Shown piece after piece: positions 58,704 through 64,000 of a DNA stretch of 64,000 bases. Positions within the stretch are counted from its first letter, which is position 1. Every line of letters begins with the position of its first letter. Both the position numbers and the translations under genes were made by a program. The notes under the pieces were generated by a model, which did not search any database, had not been told where the DNA came from, and worked only from the letters and a program-made list of their open reading frames with translations. The DNA is taken from positions 140,385-204,384 of the forward strand of contig NZ_QYAC01000007.1 in assembly GCF_016758195.1 (NCBI RefSeq). The letters are read 5' to 3'. This stretch comes from Leucobacter chromiireducens subsp. solipictus (GTDB taxonomy: Bacteria > Actinomycetota > Actinomycetes > Actinomycetales > Microbacteriaceae).

Positions 58704-60047
58704 TTACGGGGTGAGCCGGTTCGGGCCGCGGAAGAGGTACGTGACCTCGCGGATCGAGGACTGCTCGAGCATCAGCATCAGCACGCGGTTCAAGCCCATG
58801 CCGAAGCCGCCGTGGGGCGGGACGCCATAGCGGAAGAAGTCGAGGTAGAAGCTGAGCTCGGCCGGGTCCATGCCCTTGTCGCGGGCCTGCGCCTCGAGCA
58901 CCTCGATGCGGTGTTCGCGCTGCGCGCCCGTCGAGATCTCGGTGCCCCGGTAGATGAGGTCGTAGCTCTTCGTGAGGTTCGCGTCGTCCTCGTGGCGCAT
59001 GTGGTAGAACGGCCGGATCGAGGAGTCGTAATCCGTGAGGAACACGAAATCGCTGCCGTGTTCTTCCTTGGCCCACGCCGCGATCTGGCGCTCGCCCTCG
59101 GGGTCCATATCGGCGTCGGCGCGGGGGACCTCGTAGCCGCGGGCCTTGACGAGCTCCTTCGCCTCGGCGAGGGGAATGCGCGGGAACGGGCGGGCGGGCA
59201 CGGTGATCTCGATGCCGAAGAGCTTCTGCACCTCTGCGCCGTGCTTCTCCTGCACCGCGGTGAGGCCCGCGACGATGAGCTCCTCGTGGAGCTCCATGAC
59301 GTCCTCGTGGGAATCGATCCAGCTCAGCTCCGTGTCGATCGAGGTGAACTCGGTCGCGTGGCGCGAGGTGAAGGAGTGGTCCGCGCGGAAGGCGGGGCCC
59401 ACCTCGAAGATGCCGCCGAAGCCGGCGGCCTGCGCCATCTGCTTGAAGAACTGGGGGCTCTGGGCCAGGAACGCCTGGCCTTCGAAGTACTCGACCTCGA
59501 AGAGCTCGGCGCGCGACTCGGACGCCGAGGCCATGAGCTTCGGGGTCTGGATCTCGATGAAACCGCGATCCACCCAGACGTTGCGCAGGGCGTGGAGGAA
59601 GGTGGTCTGGATGCGGAACACGAGGTTCTGCTCCGGGCGGCGGAGGTCGAGGAAGCGCCAGTCGAGGCGCACGTCGATGTTCGAGTCGTCGGCGACCGGG
59701 TTGTCGGGGAGCGACTTCGTGACGACCTCGATGGTCTCGATCTGAATCTCGACGCCGCCGAGCTTCACGCGCTCGTTGTGCTGCAGCTCGCCCACGACGG
59801 TGACGAAGGTGCCGTGCGTGAGCTCGGAGATCGTGGTGGTGCGGGGCACCAGAATGTCGGAGCGCGGATTCTCGGGATCGGCCTCGCGCAGCACGCCGCC
59901 GTTGACCAGCTGGACCGCTCCGGACTCGTCGCGGAGCACCACGAACTGGACGTAGCGCTGATCGCGCACCTTCTCTACCCAGCCGGAAACGCGCACGGTT
60001 CCGTCTTCGCGTGCGGCCAGGTCCTTGATTAATACGCGCTCAGTCAC
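58704..60047 (-). CDS. aspS: Aspartyl-tRNA synthetase, short archaeal-type
   Basis: 447 residues from GTG 60047 (VTERVLIKDLAAREDGTVRV). The OB-fold anticodon domain (about 1-110) is followed by the class II catalytic core: motif 1 region FIEIQTPKLMASASESRAEL, motif 2 FRADHSFTSRHATEFTSID, motif 3 GFGMGLNRVLMLMLEQSS. The bacterial GAD insertion is absent, so it is of the archaeal/eukaryal kind, many of which are non-discriminating and also charge tRNA-Asn for GatCAB. Whether this one is non-discriminating is not decided. A leaderless -10 (TAGACT) sits 6 nt upstream. Confidence 0.95.
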   Translation of the reverse strand: MTERVLIKDLAAREDGTVRVSGWVEKVRDQRYVQFVVLRDESGAVQLVNGGVLREADPENPRSDILVPRTTTISELTHGTFVTVVGELQHNERVKLGGVEIQIETIEVVTKSLPDNPVADDSNIDVRLDWRFLDLRRPEQNLVFRIQTTFLHALRNVWVDRGFIEIQTPKLMASASESRAELFEVEYFEGQAFLAQSPQFFKQMAQAAGFGGIFEVGPAFRADHSFTSRHATEFTSIDTELSWIDSHEDVMELHEELIVAGLTAVQEKHGAEVQKLFGIEITVPARPFPRIPLAEAKELVKARGYEVPRADADMDPEGERQIAAWAKEEHGSDFVFLTDYDSSIRPFYHMRHEDDANLTKSYDLIYRGTEISTGAQREHRIEVLEAQARDKGMDPAELSFYLDFFRYGVPPHGGFGMGLNRVLMLMLEQSSIREVTYLFRGPNRLTP

Positions 60048-60053
60048 CCCCAC

Positions 60054-60059
60054 AGTCTA
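60054..60059 (-). promoter_or_regulatory. -10 hexamer of leaderless aspS
   Basis: TAGACT on the minus strand, 6 nt (GTGGGG), then GTG 60047. Another in-frame GTG lies at 60053 inside the spacer. Confidence 0.55.
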
Positions 60060-60116
60060 GCCGTGCTGCGGAGTCGTTCCCGGCGAGGGTGACGTGTCTC
60101 GATTTACATAAGCTGT

Positions 60117-60163
60117 AATAATGTGTCACATTATTTGGGGTGATGTGTTCGGTTTCCTACGCT
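60117..60163 (+). promoter_or_regulatory. Operator palindrome and promoter of the amino-acid importer operon
   Basis: AATAATGTG-T-CACATTATT (60117-60135) is a perfect 19-bp palindrome. It ends on the first base of TTGGGG (60135-60140), which with a 17-nt spacer and TACGCT (60158-60163) forms the likely promoter. The A/T-rich palindrome is conspicuous in this GC-rich DNA. A regulator binding there is not encoded in the window. Confidence 0.65.
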
Positions 60164-60211
60164 GGCACCACTGCCCGGGGATCTCCCGGAACCAACGCAA
60201 AGGACACGCTT

Positions 60212-61093
60212 ATGGCACGCATCGCTCGCACCACCCTCCTCGTCGGCGCCCTCGCCGCGCTCGCGATGGGGGCGAGCGGCTGCGCCGCGAGCACGCCGGC
60301 GGCCGAGGCCTCGGGGACCGGGGCGGACGCGGCGCAGACCCTCGTCGTTGCGACCGGCGCCTCGCCGCGCCCCTTCACCTTCCTGGACGACAACGACGAG
60401 CTGACGGGCTACGACATCGAGATCCTGAAGCTCGTGGACGAGGCGCTGCCGGATCTGGAGTTCGAGTTCCAGGTGGCCGAGTTCCCCGCGCTGTTCGCGG
60501 GGCTCGACTCCGGCCGGTTCAACATCGTCGCGAACAATCTCTCCGCCACGGAGGAGCGGCGCGAGAAGTACGCCTTCAGCGACCCCTACATCGAGGCGCA
60601 GTTCGGGCTCGCGCTGCCCGCAGACTCGGAGCTCGCGACGGCCACCTCGATCAGTGATCTCGCGGGGAAGCGGACCTACGGGGAGCCGGGGCTCAACTTC
60701 ACGAAGATCCTCGAGGCATACAACGACGCGAACCCGGACGCCCCGATCCAGATCGAATACACGGAGCTTGATCTCCAGTCCCAGTACACGCAGCTCGCGA
60801 CTGGAGGCGTGGACTTCATCTTCAACGACAAGGTCGTCTACACCGGGTACAGCGAGGGGCTGCCCCTGGACTTTGTGCAGCTCGACGGCGCCCAGCTCGT
60901 TGCGGACTTCGGCACGAACCTGTTCTCGGCGTACGCGATCTCCAAGCAGACGCCGGAGGTCGACCGGGTCGTCGAGCAGATCAACGGCGCGCTCGCGGAC
61001 CTCGCCGCGGACGGCACGCTCACGGCGCTGAGCGAGGAGTTCTTCGACGGTCTGGATGTGTCGCCGAAGACGGCACCCGCCGACGCCAAGTAG
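60212..61093 (+). CDS. Polar amino-acid ABC transporter substrate-binding lipoprotein
   Basis: 293 residues from ATG 60212, with AAAGGAC 7 nt ahead. The signal ends in the lipobox GASGC. The mature family 3 binding domain has TGASPRPFTFLDDNDELTGY, DIEILKLVDEALPDLEFEFQ and FNIVANNLSATEERREKYAF, typical of cystine/polar amino-acid binders. In this operon the ligand may be a cysteine derivative, by analogy with importers beside LLM monooxygenases and acetyltransferases. The gene starts the rightward operon that runs off the window. Confidence 0.9.
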   Translation: MARIARTTLLVGALAALAMGASGCAASTPAAEASGTGADAAQTLVVATGASPRPFTFLDDNDELTGYDIEILKLVDEALPDLEFEFQVAEFPALFAGLDSGRFNIVANNLSATEERREKYAFSDPYIEAQFGLALPADSELATATSISDLAGKRTYGEPGLNFTKILEAYNDANPDAPIQIEYTELDLQSQYTQLATGGVDFIFNDKVVYTGYSEGLPLDFVQLDGAQLVADFGTNLFSAYAISKQTPEVDRVVEQINGALADLAADGTLTALSEEFFDGLDVSPKTAPADAK

Positions 61094-61110
61094 AGCGGGC
61101 ACCGCACCCC

Positions 61111-61881
61111 GTGGACACCATCATTGATTTCCCGGCGATCGGGCAATACGCGCTCGATCTGCTGCCCTACATCCCGATCACGCTCGCGCTCAGCATCGTC
61201 GCGACGGTGCTGGGCACGGGCCTCGGGCTGGGGATCGCGCTCATCAAGCTGGCGCGCGTGCCGGTGCTGAGCCAGCTCAGCGCGATCCTCGTCTCGTACC
61301 TGCGCGGGACTCCGCCGATCGTGCAGCTGCTGCTCAATGTGAACGCGGTGCCGATCGCGGTGCTCTACATCAACCACGCGTTCGGCACGAGCTGGAATGC
61401 GCTCGCGCTCTCACCGTTCCTCGTCGCGGCGCTCACGTTTGCGCTCATCGAGGCCGCCTACAGTTCCGAGACGATTCGCGCCGCGCTGCTCTCGGTGGAT
61501 CCGAAAGAGGTGGAGGCCGCGCACGCGCTCGGCATGACTCCGTGGCAGACGCTGCGCCGGGTCACCGTGCCCAACGCCACCGTGGTCGCGTTTCCGACCC
61601 TGGTGAACCACTTCATCGGCATGTTGAAGCAGTCGTCGCTCGCGTTCGTCGTGTCGATCGTGGAGATCACGGCGTACGCGAAGATCCTGGGCGGCCGCGA
61701 CTACCGCTTCTTCGAGGCGTACCTGGCGACGGCCATCATCTACTGGGCGCTCACCGTGATCGTGGAGCAGATCGCCCGCCGGGTGGAACGGGCGCTGGCG
61801 CGGCCACGCGTTCCCGCCGCGGGCCGCCGCGCGCGCCGCGCCGCGGTCTCCGCGCGGCCCGCGACGGGGGTGACCGCATGA
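61111..61881 (+). CDS. Polar amino-acid ABC transporter permease
   Basis: 256 residues from GTG 61111, 17 bp after the binding-protein gene. HisM/GlnP-type permease: IPITLALSIVATVLGTGLGL, FLRGTPxxVQ-like LRGTPPIVQLLLNVN, and the EAA loop EVEAAHALGMTPWQTLRRVT with VTVPNATVVAFPTL. About five membrane helices and a long basic C-terminal tail. The 4-bp overlap with the ATPase gene supports one complex. Confidence 0.92.
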   Translation: MDTIIDFPAIGQYALDLLPYIPITLALSIVATVLGTGLGLGIALIKLARVPVLSQLSAILVSYLRGTPPIVQLLLNVNAVPIAVLYINHAFGTSWNALALSPFLVAALTFALIEAAYSSETIRAALLSVDPKEVEAAHALGMTPWQTLRRVTVPNATVVAFPTLVNHFIGMLKQSSLAFVVSIVEITAYAKILGGRDYRFFEAYLATAIIYWALTVIVEQIARRVERALARPRVPAAGRRARRAAVSARPATGVTA

Positions 61882-62639
61882 TCGCGCTCGAACAGCTCTC
61901 GAAGTCGTTCGGTGATCGGGTCATCCTCGACGGGCTCGACCTCGAATTCGTTGACGGTGGCGTGACCGCGATCGTGGGCCCCTCCGGTGCGGGGAAATCC
62001 ACCCTGCTGCGTTCCGTGAACCTGCTGGAGCGGCCAGACGCAGGCCGGATCGTGGTGGACGATCTCACGGTCGACGCGGCACACGCGGCCCGCGCCGACG
62101 TGCTCGAACTGCGCCGCCGCACCGCCATGGTGTTCCAACAGTTTCAGCTCTTCGCCCGCAAGACCGCGCTGGAGAACGTCGCCGAGGGGCTTCGGATCGT
62201 GCGCGGCCTCGCCCGTGACGACGCGGACGTCGCGGCCCTCGCCCAGCTCGACCGGGTGGGACTCGCGGGACACGCCGCGCACTACCCCGCCCAACTCTCG
62301 GGCGGGCAGCAGCAGCGCGTGGGCATCGCCCGCGCGCTCGCCATGGAACCGCGCGTGTTGCTGCTCGACGAACCTACGAGCGCGCTGGATCCGGAACTCG
62401 TCGGGGAAGTGCTGCAGGTGATCCGTGAAATCGCCGCCGCTGGGCAGACCATGGTGATCGTCTCCCATGAAATGCACTTCGTGCGGCAGATCGCGGACCG
62501 CGTCACGTTCCTCGAGGGCGGGCGCATCGTCGCCGACGAACCGCCCGAGACCTTCTTTGGTGCCACCGCGAGCGAGCGCACCCGATCCTTCCTCCGCGAG
62601 TATCACCTCGCCCGCGGCGGCCCCGAATACCAGATTTAG
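61878..62639 (+). CDS. Polar amino-acid ABC transporter ATP-binding protein
   Basis: 253 residues, overlapping the permease stop. Walker A AIVGPSGAGKSTLLRSVNLL, signature LSGGQQQRVGIARALAMEPR, Walker B VLLLDEPTSALDPELVGEVL, switch MVIVSHEMHFVRQIADRVTF: the HisP/GlnQ class that drives polar amino-acid importers. It powers the transporter with the two preceding genes. Confidence 0.95.
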   Translation: MIALEQLSKSFGDRVILDGLDLEFVDGGVTAIVGPSGAGKSTLLRSVNLLERPDAGRIVVDDLTVDAAHAARADVLELRRRTAMVFQQFQLFARKTALENVAEGLRIVRGLARDDADVAALAQLDRVGLAGHAAHYPAQLSGGQQQRVGIARALAMEPRVLLLDEPTSALDPELVGEVLQVIREIAAAGQTMVIVSHEMHFVRQIADRVTFLEGGRIVADEPPETFFGATASERTRSFLREYHLARGGPEYQI

Positions 62640-62656
62640 AGTTCAGGAGAACACTC

Positions 62657-63727
62657 ATGACCGTCCCCCAGGCACCCGCCCGCCCGCTGCGTTCGCTCGG
62701 CTTCATCCACCTGGTTCCGTTCGACCGGAATGATCCCGGGAAAGGACTGCGCGACGGCGTCGAGCTGTTCCGCTATGCGGAGGAACTGGGCCTCGACAGC
62801 GGCTGGGTGCGCACCCGCCACCTGCAGTACGGACTGCCCTCGCCGGCGGTGTTCTTCGCGGCCGTGGCGCAGCACACGAAGCGGCTGGGCCTGGGCAGCG
62901 CCGTGATCCCGGTGGGACACGAGAACCCCTTCCGTCTCGCTGAGGACCTGGGCACCGCCGACGCGCTCTCGGGCGGGCGCGTGCTCGCCGGGGTCAGCGT
63001 CCACCCGCCCGGGTACTCCGAGGCGACCAACGATCTCGTCCACGACGCGGGGTGGCGCGAGGAGGACTACGGCTACGGGCGGATCGAGCGGCTGCGCGAA
63101 TTGCTCGACGGCCACGCCGTCCGCGAGGTGCCCGCGTACAACGGCATCGGCGGTGACATCGACTCGGAGCGCGTCGAGCCGCACAGCCCCGGGCTGGCAG
63201 GGCGGCTCTGGTACGGCGGCGGATCGCTGCGCTCGGCCGAGTGGGCGGGCCGTTCCGGCCTGAACTGGCTGGTCAGCAACATCAGCACCACCACCGACGG
63301 GGACCTCAACTTCGGCCGCGTGCAGCGCGCGCAGATCGACGCGTACCGGGCTGCGCACCCGGCCGGGGACGCCGCCCGCGCCTCGGTCGCTCGGGTGATC
63401 GTGCCGACCGACGGGGCGACCCCGGAGCAGCTCCGCAAGTACGAGGAGTACGCGGCGGCCCGCACCCCGCGCACCGAGCGCGTGCACGGCGGCAAGACGA
63501 TCATCGCGCGCGACGTGCTGGGCTCCACGCAGCAGATCGTGGACTTCATCCGGGAGGACCTCGCGTTCCAGGCGGCCGACGACTACCTGTTTGAGCTCCC
63601 CTTCGAGTTCGAGCTCGCGGACTGGAAACACATTCTGCACCAGCTGGCGACGGAGATCGGGCCCGCGCTCGGGTGGCAGCCGAGCGGCGCCGGCGCTGCG
63701 GCGGATCCGGCGTGGAACGCCGCGTGA
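62657..63727 (+). CDS. LLM-class flavin-dependent monooxygenase
   Basis: 356 residues, TTCAGGAGAAC ahead of ATG 62657. Luciferase-like TIM barrel: LGFIHLVPFDRNDPGKGLRD, YAEELGLDSGWVRTRHLQYG (the LDSGWVRTRH strand), LGLGSAVIPVGHENPFRLAE and LSGGRVLAGVSVHPPGYSEA. FMNH2-dependent enzymes of this class cleave C-S or oxidise sulphur compounds. Downstream of a polar amino-acid importer and ahead of a GNAT gene it recalls Bacillus operons that salvage S-modified cysteine. The substrate is not proven. Confidence 0.88.
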   Translation: MTVPQAPARPLRSLGFIHLVPFDRNDPGKGLRDGVELFRYAEELGLDSGWVRTRHLQYGLPSPAVFFAAVAQHTKRLGLGSAVIPVGHENPFRLAEDLGTADALSGGRVLAGVSVHPPGYSEATNDLVHDAGWREEDYGYGRIERLRELLDGHAVREVPAYNGIGGDIDSERVEPHSPGLAGRLWYGGGSLRSAEWAGRSGLNWLVSNISTTTDGDLNFGRVQRAQIDAYRAAHPAGDAARASVARVIVPTDGATPEQLRKYEEYAAARTPRTERVHGGKTIIARDVLGSTQQIVDFIREDLAFQAADDYLFELPFEFELADWKHILHQLATEIGPALGWQPSGAGAAADPAWNAA

Positions 63728-64000
63728 GCACCCACGACGCGCCCGCCGCAGCCGGTGCGCGCACCGAGATCCGGGTGCGGTCGGCGTCGAGCGCGGACTT
63801 CGCGGCGATCGACGCCGTGATCGACGCGGCGTACGCCCACGATTACGGCCCCCGCGCAGGCGGCACCGACCCGATGCACCGCGCCGCGGAGCGGGCCAGG
63901 GAACACGACGTGTGGATCGCCGTGGACGCGCACGGCACCACCCTGGGGAGCGTCACCACGCGGCGCCTCGGGGGTCCGCCGCTGCACGAGGACGTCGCCA
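63724..64000 (+). CDS. GNAT-family acetyltransferase, N-terminal part
   Basis: About 92 residues visible from GTG 63724, which overlaps the monooxygenase stop by 4 bp; the gene runs off the right edge. VRSASSADFAAIDAVIDAAY followed by HDVWIAVDAHGTTLGSVTTR matches the first strands of a GNAT domain. The acetyl-CoA motif is beyond the edge. In context it may N-acetylate an S-substituted cysteine before the monooxygenase acts. Confidence 0.75.
   Translation, partial: MSTHDAPAAAGARTEIRVRSASSADFAAIDAVIDAAYAHDYGPRAGGTDPMHRAAERAREHDVWIAVDAHGTTLGSVTTRRLGGPPLHEDVA

Overview
The window is G+C-rich DNA with almost every third codon position G or C. It carries an HspR/HAIR heat-shock operon, the 32-residue ribosomal protein bS22, class II tRNA-Ser, a short archaeal-type AspRS, and surface-protein loci built around 'alternate-type' (SipW-type) signal peptides. 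Together these point to an actinobacterium of the Microbacteriaceae, probably Leucobacter-like. That placement is inference from gene content; no rRNA is present. About 61 genes fill the window densely. I see no phage, insertion sequence, integrase or CRISPR array.

Layout. 1-3667: end of a secreted protein, then a leftward MFS - histidine kinase - response regulator operon. 3724-8973: HAIR-controlled dnaK-grpE-dnaJ-hspR followed by an RNA methyltransferase-like gene. 8945-13851: XRE regulator, MFS exporter, two GT4 glycosyltransferases and a secreted CHAP-like protein. 14176-14260: tRNA-Ser(GGA). 14568-21743: surface locus A, with a large beta-helix protein, three alternate-signal-peptide proteins, a SipW-type signal peptidase with a heptad-repeat tail, and a membrane-anchored partner. 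21740-26433: aminotransferase, small membrane proteins, an orphan winged-helix regulator with a structured leader, upp and tadA. 26449-30434: leftward PotA/FbpC-type ABC importer. 30601-37253: AlkD-like protein, CDF exporter, proC, TrkAH, ArsR-like regulator, bS22, glutaredoxin and Dabb protein.

37359-49954 looks like one catabolic regulon: a flavin monooxygenase, a LysR regulator, RidA - DUF1028 - M20 hydrolase - aldehyde dehydrogenase, then class III aminotransferase - NCS1 permease - YtcJ-type amidohydrolase - NCS1 permease. Three promoters in it carry an ATC-N9-GAT LysR-type box placed exactly 22 nt upstream of a TATTnn -10 hexamer, which ties the genes together although the substrate is unknown.

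50116-54548: SDR, AraC regulator, VOC protein, XRE-cupin regulator, thioredoxin-reductase-like flavoprotein and methyltransferase. 54700-58627: surface locus B, a second alternate-signal-peptide system with its own SipW-type peptidase and a choice-of-anchor-G-like protein. 58704-60047: aspS. 60212-64000: polar amino-acid ABC importer, LLM flavin monooxygenase and GNAT acetyltransferase, resembling S-substituted-cysteine salvage operons.

A recurring regulatory theme is leaderless expression. At least eleven genes have TAnnnT placed 6 or 7 nt before the ATG/GTG, including overlapping divergent -10 boxes between upp and tadA. Convergent gene ends carry long palindromes, or overlap by a shared 4-nt stop codon.
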